Shown here piece by piece: positions 24,720 through 33,677 of a stretch of 64,000 bases of DNA. The DNA lies in the NCBI GenBank assembly GCA_003225555.1, contig QIAM01000068.1, positions 1 through 64,000 of the forward strand, in the 5' to 3' direction. Each line of letters begins with the position of its first letter. Position 1 is the stretch's first letter. Both the position numbers and the translations under genes were made by a program. Below the pieces are notes generated by a model. That model did not search any database. It was not told where the DNA came from and was given only the letters and a program-made list of their open reading frames with translations. Origin of the DNA: Acidobacteriota bacterium. Lineage in GTDB: Bacteria; Acidobacteriota; Terriglobia; Terriglobales; Acidobacteriaceae.

Positions 24720-25385
24720 TTACGGACCTAGGGTGCCTTCCACTGTCTCGGTGCCTGCAGGGGGAGTGAAGCGAAAGTGCTCGTCGGCAATCTGCACGTC
24801 TTCCTTCTGATCGGTAAGGCGATATTCCGTGACCGATCCGTCCACTTCGTTGATCACAATCCGTGCCAGCTGGTGGTCCGGGGTGACCTCCAGCAGGACT
24901 TCACTGACGCGGTCTTCCATGCCTTTGGGCAAACCTCGTAAGACAATGTCGCCCTCCCTCAGCGGCGAGATATCCGGCGCCAGCGAGAGTCCCTGCAATT
25001 CCTTCTCCAGCTTCGCTTTCCCGAGCAGGAAAGCCAGCGGAGAGCGCAGGTCGTCCAGCTTGCGTACGGGCGTCTTACGAGCCTGCCGGTCGCCGGGGAC
25101 ATAAAACCAGGCATCGTGGCCGTCGCTAACAAACAGTTTCTCTCTGGGAGAACGGTACTCCCAACGCATCTTGCCAGGTTTTTTCAGCCACAGCGTGCCC
25201 GACTCTGTGCGCTCCATGCCCGAGCCGCGGTAGAGCTCGGTGAACTCGGCTTGCAGGCTGCGCAGATGGTTGTAATGCTCGTCCACCGCGCGCGCTTCCG
25301 CCTTGATATCCGGCGCCGGGCTGGCGGCGACGCCGCGTGCCGACATCAGACAAGCTGCTAAGAGGAGATAGACACCGGATCGCAT
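24720..25385 (-). CDS. lolA: Outer-membrane lipoprotein carrier LolA
   Basis: Periplasmic chaperone that ferries lipoproteins from the LolCDE machine to the outer membrane. The 221-residue precursor has a signal peptide (GVYLLLAACLMSARGVAA). The mature domain shows LQAEFTELYRGSGMERTESG and LWLKKPGKMRWEYRSP, the most conserved LolA stretch, then FVSDGHDAWFYVPGDRQ. An in-frame ATG at 25466 lies before the signal peptide; the ATG at 25385 gives the correct precursor. A direct-repeat copy lies 62 bases upstream of the start. It supports an outer membrane in this organism. Confidence 0.9.
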   Translation of the reverse strand: MRSGVYLLLAACLMSARGVAASPAPDIKAEARAVDEHYNHLRSLQAEFTELYRGSGMERTESGTLWLKKPGKMRWEYRSPREKLFVSDGHDAWFYVPGDRQARKTPVRKLDDLRSPLAFLLGKAKLEKELQGLSLAPDISPLREGDIVLRGLPKGMEDRVSEVLLEVTPDHQLARIVINEVDGSVTEYRLTDQKEDVQIADEHFRFTPPAGTETVEGTLGP

Positions 25386-25446
25386 GTGGCTGGTCTTTCC
25401 AGTCGGATGCCCGCGAAACAAGTCAATGCAGTACTCATTGCGGACT

Positions 25447-25531
25447 GGGGAGGAAACTGCGGGCAAGCTCCTGCGAGGGACTCCTGAAGCTATTGTAGCG
25501 AATGTGGAGTTCTTGCGGGGAAGTCATTCCC
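25447..25531 (+). repeat. 85-bp direct repeat, copy A
   Basis: Identical to 33526-33611 except for one missing G and one T/G change. It contains a nested hairpin: ACTCC with GGAGT, and inside it GCTA with TAGC around TTG. It lies between the NRPS stop and the lolA start. The rest of this 253-base gap shows nothing recognisable. Confidence 0.85.
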
Positions 25532-25638
25532 TGGGGACCGGAACCCCCCGCAAATGGGTGCCCTAATTTCTTCGTAAGCAACGACTGACAGAGAACGTAG
25601 GTCATAGACGCGCGGCTTCATCCTGGCAGTCCAGGAAC

Positions 25639-28600
25639 CTATTTCAGCCTGTGCCGCTGTGTCTTTCGTCCAACAGCATCTTCGATAAATTTTCTGGCTT
25701 CTTCTGCCGAAAGGCTTTTCAACTCGATGAGAAGCGCCTCATGTCTCGCATCCGCAGTGACGGCATGATGCCGAGGTTTGAAGATGGGAGTGCGCGCCTT
25801 CAGTCCCGCCGCTCGCGCCTTTTCCAACTCCACCGCCAACGCCGCAATCGTCGGCGCCTCGAACACACTCCGCACCGGCAATTCCACTTCAAACTTCCGC
25901 CGAATCCGCGCCATCATCAGCAGCGCCAGCAGCGAGTGCCCGCCCAGCTCGAAAAAATTCTGCTCGATCCCCACCTGTTCAAGTTTCAACAGCTCCCGCC
26001 AGATGTCTGCCAGCTTCGCTTCTATCTCATTCCGCGGTGCAATCAGCTCGTCTTCTTCCGGCAATACAGCGGCTGACGACGCAGCTAGCGCTCCACGGTC
26101 TACCTTGCCAGTAGACAGTAGCGGCAACTTTTTGACGTGCCTGTACGTAACTGGCACCATGTACTCCGGTAGCTTCGCCCGTAGATGGCGGCGGAGTTCG
26201 CCGGCCGACGGCACCGCCTGCCCTTCATTCACCACCACGTAGGCCGATAATTTCTCCTGTTCGCCCTCGCCTGTGATGATGACTACTGCTTCCTGCAACG
26301 TCGCGTGTGAAGCCAGCACCGACTCGATTTCCCCCAGCTCAATGCGGAAGCCGCGCAGCTTCACCTGGTTGTCCACCCGCCCCAGGTACTCAATCGCCCC
26401 ATTGGATCGGAAGCGGCCTAAGTCACCCGTGCGATACATCTTGTCGGAGTGCTTCCTTCCCATCCGGTTTCGAACGAACTTTTCCGCCGTCAACTCTGGA
26501 CGGTTTAGATAGCCGCGCGCCAGCCCGTCGCCGCCGATGAAGATCTCTCCGGCGACATTTACCGGCACCGGGTTTTGATTGGAGTCCAGTATGTAGACCG
26601 AGGTGTTCGCCATGGGACGGCCGATCGGGATCGAGCCCTCCTCCTGGCCAGTCACGCGATACACCGCGGACCAGACCGTGGTCTCGGTCGGGCCATAGAC
26701 ATTCCACAGCGATTTGCCGCGACCGATCAGTTCACGGGCGAGCTTCGCCGGAAACGCTTCCGCACCGCAAATAATCTTGAGATCTGGCGAACCTTGCCAC
26801 CCGGCTGCGAGAAGCAGCCGCCACGTGGCCGGGGTGGCCTGCATAAACGTAACCCCGTTCTTACTTATCAAGTCCCTGAGCCGGTTGCCATCGACCGCAT
26901 CTTCCAAGCTCCCAATCACCATACGCGCTCCCGAGATCAAAGGAAGATACATCTCAGGGGTGGCCATATCGAATGAAATGATCGCCAGCGCGAGCAGGAC
27001 GTCGTGGCAATTCATGCCGGGTTCACGCTGCATGGAACGAAGCAGGTTGACTACGCTCCCATGTTCGATCAGCACTCCCTTCGGTCTCCCGGTTGAGCCC
27101 GAGGTATACATCACGTAGGCCAGGGTTTGCGAGCTGAGCTTCTGATTTGGGTTCTCTGTATTCTCTTGGGCGATGACGTTCCAATCCGAATCCAGAAGAA
27201 CCGTGTCAGCCCCAAAAACACCGCGCTGCATCTTCTGTTCCGTGAGCACCAGCCGCGGCTTGACGTCCGCCAGCATGAAGCTCAGCCGGTCGTCGGGCAG
27301 CCTCGGATCAAGCGGCACATAGGCTCCCCCGGCCTTGAGAATGCCGAGCAAAGCGACCATCATCCCCGGTCCGCGGTCGAGGCACATAGAGACGGGGACT
27401 TCAGGTCCTACGCCGCGCTTCAGCAGGTACCGGGCCAGCTGATTGGCGCGCTGGTTCAGTTCGCGATAGCTCAGCTCCTGATTTCCGGCAACTACGGCCA
27501 CGGCGTCAGGCGATTGCTCAGCCTGTATTTCGAATAACTCGTGAATACATGGCTGCGGGTGATCGCGGGAATAGTCCGTCGCCGTCCGATTCCACTCCAC
27601 CAAGACCTGCTCCCGCTCCTGCTCACTCAGGATCGGCAGTTGGGCCAACGGAAGGTCAGGGTTCTCCACCGCGGCCTGGATCAGCGTTTCAAAGTTTCCG
27701 AGCATCCTCAGGATTGAGGATTGCTCGAACAGATCGGTGTTGTATTCGAACCGGCAGTGGAGCTCCGTGTCCTCCCACACTTCCAGAGTCAGGTCAAACT
27801 TGGCGATGCTGGTCTCAAAATCCATCTCCTTGATGCTGAGTCCGGAAATCTCGAAGACCTGCTTGGGAATGTTCTGGAGGATGAACATCACCTGGAACAG
27901 CGGAGGCGTATCAAGGGAACGCTGCGGGACCAACTCCTCGACCAGTTTCTCGAAGGGCAGTTCATGATGCATGTACGCTTCCAGCGCATACGAGCGCACC
28001 TGGCGAATCAGATCGCGGAAGCTCAGATTGCTCGCGAAATCCGTGCGGAAAACAAGAGTATTCACGAATAACCCGATCATGTCTTCCAGTTCGACTTCGT
28101 TGCGCGCCCCAATCGGTGTCCCGACCAACATGCTTTCCTGGCGGGTGTAGCGCCAGAGCAAGGCCTTGAATGCAGCCATCGCCACCATGAACAGCGTGGC
28201 GTTCTCGCTCTGCGCAAGTAATTTCAGCCTGGCTAAAGTGGCGACATCCAGGCTGATCTGCTCACTAGCGCCGTGCCAGGTCTGGAGAGGCGGACGCGGA
28301 TGGTCGGTGGCGAGTTCAAGTAAAGTTTGCGCTCCGGCCAGTGTCTTCTTCCAGTGCTCAACTTCCTTGCTGAGCACCTCTCCGCTCATGTATTCCCGCT
28401 GCCATTGCGCGTAGTCCGTGTACTGAATCGGACCTTCGGGAAGCTCCGACTCTTTATTCTCCAGAAAGGCGGCGTAGCACTTCGTCACATCACTGAACAA
28501 CCGGGAAAGCGACCAGCCGTCCGTAATGATATGGTGCATGACGATCAGCAGGAGCCAGCTTTGCGGTCCCAATCGAACCAGAAGTGTGCGGAGCAATGGC

Positions 28601-31600
28601 CCTTCCCGCAAGTCAAACGCTTTCTTGGCCTCCTCGCTGGCAATGCGAAGCGCCTCGGATTCGCGCTTCTTTGCAGGAACCTCGCTAACATCGATGATGG
28701 GGATCTTGACATCCAGATCCGGCAACACCACCTGCCTGGTCTCACCCTCGACAGAGTCGAACACCGTACGCAGCGAGGCATGCCGCTGTACGACCGCATG
28801 GAAAGCCCGGGTCAGGACATCGACATTCAGCGGGCCCATGATCCGCAAGACGCGAGACATGTTGTAAGTGCCGGTTCCGGGCTCGAACTGGTCGAGAAAC
28901 CACAGTCTCTCCTGCGCAAAAGAAGCCGGGAACGCCTGCCGACCCGTCGCGTCCGCGCTGTAGCGACGCCGGAGGATCGGAGCCCGCACTTTCAGTCCCG
29001 TGGCTTGCGCTTTCTCCAACTCGAGCACCAATGCCGCAATCGTCGGCGCCTCGAACACACTCCGCACCGGCAATTCCACCTCGAAGGCTCGACGAATGCG
29101 CCCCGTCATCTGCAGCACCAGCAGCGAGTGCCCGCCCAGTTCGAAAAAGTTCTGCTCGATCCCCACCTGTTTGACGTGCAACAGCTCCAGCCAGATGTCC
29201 GCCAGCTTCGCTTCTATCTCGTTCCGCGGAGCAATCAGCTCGTCTTCTTCCGGCAACGCAGGGCCTGACGACGCAGTTAGCGCCTCGCGGTTTACCTTGC
29301 CACTGGGCAGCAGCGGAACTCTTTCAATCCGCCAGTACCCGGCCGGCACCATGTATTCCGGTAGCTTCGTCCGTAGATACCGGCGGAGCTCTCCAGCGGA
29401 CGGCGCCACCTCCCCGTCATTCACCAGGACGTAGGAGCACAGCTTTTGCTGTTCACCCTCGCCCGTCACGGTGACCACGGCTTCCCGCAACGTCGCGTGC
29501 GAAGCCAGCACCGACTCGATCTCTCCCAGCTCAATCCGGAACCCGCGCAGCTTGACTTGGCTGTCCACCCGGCCCCGATACTCAATCTCGCCATTGGAAC
29601 GGAATCGGCCCAGGTCTCCGGTGCGGTACAAGCGAGCAGATTTCGGAACCAGGCAACTGGCAACGAAGCGCTCCGCGGTCAACTCCGGACGGTTTAAATA
29701 CCCGCGCGCAAGGCCGTCGCCGCCGATGTAGACCTCTCCCGTGACATTTATCGGCACAGGGTTATGTTGGGAATCCAATATGTAGATCGATGTGTTTGCA
29801 ATGGGGTGGCCGATAGGGATCGAGGCGTCCTCTCGGCCAGTCACGCGATATGCGGTAGACCAAATCGTAGTCTCGGTCGGGCCATACACGTTCCACACGG
29901 ATTTGCTACGAACGATTAGTTCGTTGGCGAGTTCCCGCGGCAGCGCCTCCCCACCAGACAGAATCTTGAGATCTGGCGAACCTTGCCACCCGGCTTCGAA
30001 AAGCAGCCGCCACGTGGCGGGAGTCGCTTGCATAAAGGTAGCCCCGCTCTTACTCAATAAATCCATGAGCCGGTTCCCGTCGACCACATCTTTCGAGTCC
30101 GCAACTATCAGACGCGCTCCTGAGATCAAAGGAAGATACATCTCAAGTCCCGCAATATCGAACGAGAGTGTCGTCACCGCGAGGAGTACGTCCTCGCGAC
30201 TCAGGCCGGGCTCGTGCTGCATGGAACAGAGCAGGTTGACCACACTGCGATGCTCAATCAGCACCCCCTTCGGCCTACCGGTTGAGCCGGACGTATACAT
30301 TACGTACGCCAGCGTCTGCGGACTGAGCTTTTTGTTGGGGCTCTCTTTACTCTCTTGGGCAATGACCGTCCAATCGGAATCGAGGAGAACCGTTTCTGCC
30401 CCGAAAACACCACGCTGCAGGTTCTGTTCAGTGAGTACGATGCGCGGCCTGACGTCCGCCAGTATGAGGCTTAGCCGGTCGTCGGGCAGCTTTGGATCCA
30501 GCGGCACATAAGCTCCGCCGGCCTTCAGAATGCCAAACAGAGCGATCACCATCGTCGGTCCACGGTCAACGCACAAACCGACGGGAACCTCAGGTCCTAA
30601 GCCGCGTTTCAGCAGATACCTAGCCAGCTGATTTGCACGCTGGTCCAGTTCGCGATAGGTGAGTTCCTGCTTTCCTGCTATCACGGCTATGGCGTCAGGC
30701 GAACGCTCAACTTGCGATTCGAACAGCTCGTGAATACATGGCCCGAGGTGATCGCGAGAATAGTCCACCGCAGTCCGATTCCACTCCACCAGGACCTGCT
30801 CCCGCTCCTCAGGGCCCAGGATCGGCAGTTGAGCTAAGGGAAGGTCAGGGTTTTCTAGCGCCGCTTCGATCAGCCTTTGAAAGTGTCGGAGCATCCGCTG
30901 CATCGTGGAGTGCTCGAAAAGATCGGCGTTATATTCGAACCGGCAATGGAACTGACCGTCGTCGCCCTCCCACACTTCGAGAGATAGGTCGAACTTGGCG
31001 ATGCCAGTCTCAAAATCAATCTCCTTGATGCTGAGCCCGTGAATCTCGAAGACCTGCTTGGGAGTGTTGTGGAAAGTGAACATCACTTGGAACAGTGGAG
31101 ACGTGTCGAGCGAACGCTGCGAGACCAACTCCTCAACTAGTTTCTCGAATGGCATATCCTGGTGCATGTACGCTTCCAGCGCAAACGAGCGTACCTGACG
31201 AATCAGATCGCGGAAGCTCAGGTTGCTCGCGAAATCCGCGCGGAAGACCAGAGTATTCACGAATAACCCGATCATGTTTTCAACTTCGACATGGTTGCGC
31301 GCCCCAATTGGTGTACCGACCAGAATGCTTTCCTGATGGGTATACCGCCAGAGTAAGGCCTGGAATGCGGCCATCGACACCATGAACAGCGAGGACCTTT
31401 CGTTCTGCGCAATCGATTTCAGCTTGGCCAAAGTGGCGCCATCCAGGATGACGTCCTTATTAGCACCGTGCCAGCTGTGCCACGTATGGGTAGTCGGACG
31501 CGGATGGTCAGTAGGAAGCTCGAGCAGGGTTTGCGCTCCGGCCAGCGTGTTCTTCCAGTGTTCGACTTCCTTCCTTAGCACCTCACCGCTCATGTACTCC

Positions 31601-32151
31601 CGCTGCCACTGCGCGTATTCCGTGTACTGAATAGGAAGTTCGGGAAGCTCTGGATCCTTATTCTCCCCGAACGCCGCATAACACGTCGTCACCTCGCGCA
31701 AAAGACGCGAAACCGACCAGCCGTCAGTGATGATATGGTGCATGACCAGCAACAGGATCGAGGTTTCCGGACCCAGCCGAAACACCACTACGCGGAACAG
31801 TGGCCCTTCACTCAAGTCAAATAGTCTCTTGCTTTCCTCGCTCGCAATGCGAAGTGCCTCGGATTCGCGCTCTCCCTCTGGAATCTTGGTTAGATCGATG
31901 ATGGGGACCTTAACATCCAGGTCCGACAACACCACCTGTCTGACCTCATCATCGACAGAGTCAAAGACGGTACGCAGCGTGGCATGCCGTTGTATGGCGG
32001 ACTGGAAAGCCCGGGTCAGGAAATCGACATCTAGCGGACCGATGATCCGGTAGACGTAAGGCAGGTTGTAAGCGGCGGTTCCTGCCTCGAACCGGTCGAG
32101 AAACCATAGTCTCTGCTGCGCGAACGAAGCTGGGAACGCCGCTCGACTCAT
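25639..32151 (-). CDS. Bimodular non-ribosomal peptide synthetase (C-A-PCP-C-A-PCP)
   Basis: 2170 residues. Domains in order: condensation 1 (1-440, HHIITDG at 138-144), adenylation 1 (470-960, core YTSGSTGRPKG near 620, YGPTE near 756, YRTGD near 842), carrier 1 (LGGHSL with Ser1009), condensation 2 (1071-1505, HHIITDGW), adenylation 2, carrier 2 (LGGHSL with Ser2073) and a 90-residue tail rich in helix (ELKSLSAEEARKFIEDA). There is no thioesterase, reductase, epimerase or MbtH domain. Both condensation domains look LCL-type. Reading the specificity pocket by eye gives D-I-L-Q-I-S-V-I-W-K for module 1, which shares six of ten residues with a known glycine code, and D-M-P-Q-I-C-V-V-W-K for module 2. 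Release and product are unknown. Confidence 0.95.
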   Translation of the reverse strand: MSRAAFPASFAQQRLWFLDRFEAGTAAYNLPYVYRIIGPLDVDFLTRAFQSAIQRHATLRTVFDSVDDEVRQVVLSDLDVKVPIIDLTKIPEGERESEALRIASEESKRLFDLSEGPLFRVVVFRLGPETSILLLVMHHIITDGWSVSRLLREVTTCYAAFGENKDPELPELPIQYTEYAQWQREYMSGEVLRKEVEHWKNTLAGAQTLLELPTDHPRPTTHTWHSWHGANKDVILDGATLAKLKSIAQNERSSLFMVSMAAFQALLWRYTHQESILVGTPIGARNHVEVENMIGLFVNTLVFRADFASNLSFRDLIRQVRSFALEAYMHQDMPFEKLVEELVSQRSLDTSPLFQVMFTFHNTPKQVFEIHGLSIKEIDFETGIAKFDLSLEVWEGDDGQFHCRFEYNADLFEHSTMQRMLRHFQRLIEAALENPDLPLAQLPILGPEEREQVLVEWNRTAVDYSRDHLGPCIHELFESQVERSPDAIAVIAGKQELTYRELDQRANQLARYLLKRGLGPEVPVGLCVDRGPTMVIALFGILKAGGAYVPLDPKLPDDRLSLILADVRPRIVLTEQNLQRGVFGAETVLLDSDWTVIAQESKESPNKKLSPQTLAYVMYTSGSTGRPKGVLIEHRSVVNLLCSMQHEPGLSREDVLLAVTTLSFDIAGLEMYLPLISGARLIVADSKDVVDGNRLMDLLSKSGATFMQATPATWRLLFEAGWQGSPDLKILSGGEALPRELANELIVRSKSVWNVYGPTETTIWSTAYRVTGREDASIPIGHPIANTSIYILDSQHNPVPINVTGEVYIGGDGLARGYLNRPELTAERFVASCLVPKSARLYRTGDLGRFRSNGEIEYRGRVDSQVKLRGFRIELGEIESVLASHATLREAVVTVTGEGEQQKLCSYVLVNDGEVAPSAGELRRYLRTKLPEYMVPAGYWRIERVPLLPSGKVNREALTASSGPALPEEDELIAPRNEIEAKLADIWLELLHVKQVGIEQNFFELGGHSLLVLQMTGRIRRAFEVELPVRSVFEAPTIAALVLELEKAQATGLKVRAPILRRRYSADATGRQAFPASFAQERLWFLDQFEPGTGTYNMSRVLRIMGPLNVDVLTRAFHAVVQRHASLRTVFDSVEGETRQVVLPDLDVKIPIIDVSEVPAKKRESEALRIASEEAKKAFDLREGPLLRTLLVRLGPQSWLLLIVMHHIITDGWSLSRLFSDVTKCYAAFLENKESELPEGPIQYTDYAQWQREYMSGEVLSKEVEHWKKTLAGAQTLLELATDHPRPPLQTWHGASEQISLDVATLARLKLLAQSENATLFMVAMAAFKALLWRYTRQESMLVGTPIGARNEVELEDMIGLFVNTLVFRTDFASNLSFRDLIRQVRSYALEAYMHHELPFEKLVEELVPQRSLDTPPLFQVMFILQNIPKQVFEISGLSIKEMDFETSIAKFDLTLEVWEDTELHCRFEYNTDLFEQSSILRMLGNFETLIQAAVENPDLPLAQLPILSEQEREQVLVEWNRTATDYSRDHPQPCIHELFEIQAEQSPDAVAVVAGNQELSYRELNQRANQLARYLLKRGVGPEVPVSMCLDRGPGMMVALLGILKAGGAYVPLDPRLPDDRLSFMLADVKPRLVLTEQKMQRGVFGADTVLLDSDWNVIAQENTENPNQKLSSQTLAYVMYTSGSTGRPKGVLIEHGSVVNLLRSMQREPGMNCHDVLLALAIISFDMATPEMYLPLISGARMVIGSLEDAVDGNRLRDLISKNGVTFMQATPATWRLLLAAGWQGSPDLKIICGAEAFPAKLARELIGRGKSLWNVYGPTETTVWSAVYRVTGQEEGSIPIGRPMANTSVYILDSNQNPVPVNVAGEIFIGGDGLARGYLNRPELTAEKFVRNRMGRKHSDKMYRTGDLGRFRSNGAIEYLGRVDNQVKLRGFRIELGEIESVLASHATLQEAVVIITGEGEQEKLSAYVVVNEGQAVPSAGELRRHLRAKLPEYMVPVTYRHVKKLPLLSTGKVDRGALAASSAAVLPEEDELIAPRNEIEAKLADIWRELLKLEQVGIEQNFFELGGHSLLALLMMARIRRKFEVELPVRSVFEAPTIAALAVELEKARAAGLKARTPIFKPRHHAVTADARHEALLIELKSLSAEEARKFIEDAVGRKTQRHRLK

Positions 32152-32515
32152 CTCTTAATCCCTTGCAGGGTTTTGGTAGTGTTGATCTGGTAGGGCTCTG
32201 AACACAACGCTCGAGGTTAATTGTCTCACAGAGGTTGGCTCTGATTCTGCTTTCATGCACGAGCGTCACAACCACGGATGCGGGCGTCTGCCACGAGCCC
32301 GCACAATTTGAGGAGCAAAAACCAGAGACTAAAGACTCCAAAAAACCAGGGGTGCGTCCTTAACGTCGGACCGGCCAATTTGCTACGGGAGATTCCTATC
32401 CAGAACTCTTGTAAGGTGGTAAGAAGGAGCAATGATTGGGCGGACCAAAAACGGCGGGAACCGGCTTCCGGCCCTTCTCATCTGCAACTTTCCCGACGTC
32501 AAGAACCCAAAAGAC
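32152..32515 (-). other. 364-base gap with the NRPS leader
   Basis: Holds the NRPS upstream region. An AAGGGA ribosome-binding sequence precedes the NRPS ATG. An isolated GGAGCA-ATG at 32425-32434 on the + strand opens a frame that runs antisense to the next gene and is not accepted as a gene. I see no tRNA, riboswitch or clear promoter. Confidence 0.4.
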
Positions 32516-33334
32516 TCAGTAGTGCGGCAGCGAGGTGCGGTTCAATGCCGCAAGAATCAGCGTTCCCGCGTAGGCGTTATCCACGGCCACCGAAGTCGTG
32601 AAAGTCATCCCCGTTCTCCAGCTCGCCGGGGCCTCAGCGTGCACGCCCGAGAGAATGACCCATCCCTTTCCAGAGCTGCCCTCGACAATGGCCGGGGTAC
32701 TGTCCGGATATTTGCCCACGATGCTGCCCCATCCGGAAAACTGCGGGCCGTCCTGCCAGTACTGGTCAAGTTTGCCACTGTTGGGGCTGGAAATTTCAAC
32801 CGCCGTCTTTTTTATGCCGTTGCCGTAGTTGTTATAGACGTTGAACCATACTCCCGATGTGAGATTCAGCCCGTTGTAGGTCGAATAACCACCGAAGAAT
32901 CCCCCAGCGCAGATGCCCAAATAGTGCAAGCCGTCGTTGATCACCGCGTTGTGGATGTTGGTCGTGGTGCTCGACTTGAGATTGTTGCCGATGGTAATTG
33001 AGTTTCCGCCTGGAACAATCAACAGCTTGTAGCCTTTCAGCGTGGTCTCGGACATGCCGTTGAGTTGCGAGGAATTCGCTGTCGAGTAACTCAAATTGTT
33101 GGCACCCAGAATTGTCTCGACCGCAGACACACAGGAGGCGCATGTACCTGTCCCGTTGAATAGAAGGATGGACGCTGTGGTCGACGAGTTCAGCGGCACG
33201 GCTGCGGCTTTCGCAGGCATCCCCACAGTGGTGTGTGGAGTTCCGCAGGCGGTAAAGGCGACTGGAAGAAGGGCCGCCAACACAATAATTAGAACTCGTT
33301 GTAGTTTATTAGCAGGCGTGACAGATGCGAGCAC
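32516..33334 (-). CDS. Lipoprotein with BPL_N/glutamine-amidotransferase-like fold
   Basis: 272 residues. The N-terminus is a lipoprotein signal with lipobox-like LPVAFTAC, followed by a Ser/Ala/Pro linker. The globular part resembles the biotin-protein-ligase N-terminal (BPL_N) class of amidotransferase-like proteins: ASILLFNGTGTCASCVSAV at the start, KLLIVPGG and the nucleophile-elbow phrase YLGICAGGFFGG, then GWVILSGVHAEAP. The Cys in the elbow is present, but no catalytic His-Glu pair can be assigned with certainty. A GTG start with GAGGGGG upstream is used. It lies upstream of the NRPS in the same direction, 364 bases away, inside the same pair of direct repeats. Its role is unknown. Confidence 0.7.
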   Translation of the reverse strand: MLASVTPANKLQRVLIIVLAALLPVAFTACGTPHTTVGMPAKAAAVPLNSSTTASILLFNGTGTCASCVSAVETILGANNLSYSTANSSQLNGMSETTLKGYKLLIVPGGNSITIGNNLKSSTTTNIHNAVINDGLHYLGICAGGFFGGYSTYNGLNLTSGVWFNVYNNYGNGIKKTAVEISSPNSGKLDQYWQDGPQFSGWGSIVGKYPDSTPAIVEGSSGKGWVILSGVHAEAPASWRTGMTFTTSVAVDNAYAGTLILAALNRTSLPHY

Positions 33335-33525
33335 GATACCCCCTCAAAGCTAGTTTTTTGGCTGCTACCGACAGATACGTGTCAGCGGACATGCTGGGAA
33401 TCCGCTGAACCCGAACGAAGACAAAGTTGGCTTATTTCTTATTATTTTAGACAGCCATAGGGAAAAGGAAAGTCACAGTAGTACAGGGGGCAGCAACGCA
33501 GAAGTACATGTTGGGGACGAGCGAA

Positions 33526-33611
33526 GGGGAGGAAACTGCGGGCAAGCTCCTGCGAGGGGACTCCTGAAGCTATTGTAGCGAATGTGGAGTGCTTGCGGGG
33601 AAGTCATTCCC
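33526..33611 (+). repeat. 86-bp direct repeat, copy B
   Basis: Second copy of 25447-25531 in the same orientation, 8.08 kb away, bracketing the NRPS and the amidotransferase-like lipoprotein. It lies 67 bases after the stop of the beta-helix gene and 192 bases before the start of the lipoprotein gene. The remaining bases of the 33335-33677 gap show no gene. Confidence 0.85.
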
Positions 33612-33677
33612 ATCGACCGCAGCGCCGTCGCGCAATCGGTCGCAAAGCCTAAGTCGTGCAGTCAGCGGCGCAGCCGC

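Noticed and set aside
28327-29268. 313-residue open frame antisense to the NRPS
   Set aside because: Repeats of the same antisense pattern occur in both NRPS modules, as expected for a shadow.
32432-33001. 189-residue + strand frame with a good GGAG before its ATG
   Set aside because: Most of it is antisense to the amidotransferase-like lipoprotein, and the sequence is Arg/Ser/Pro-rich without a family. The ribosome-binding match is probably chance.
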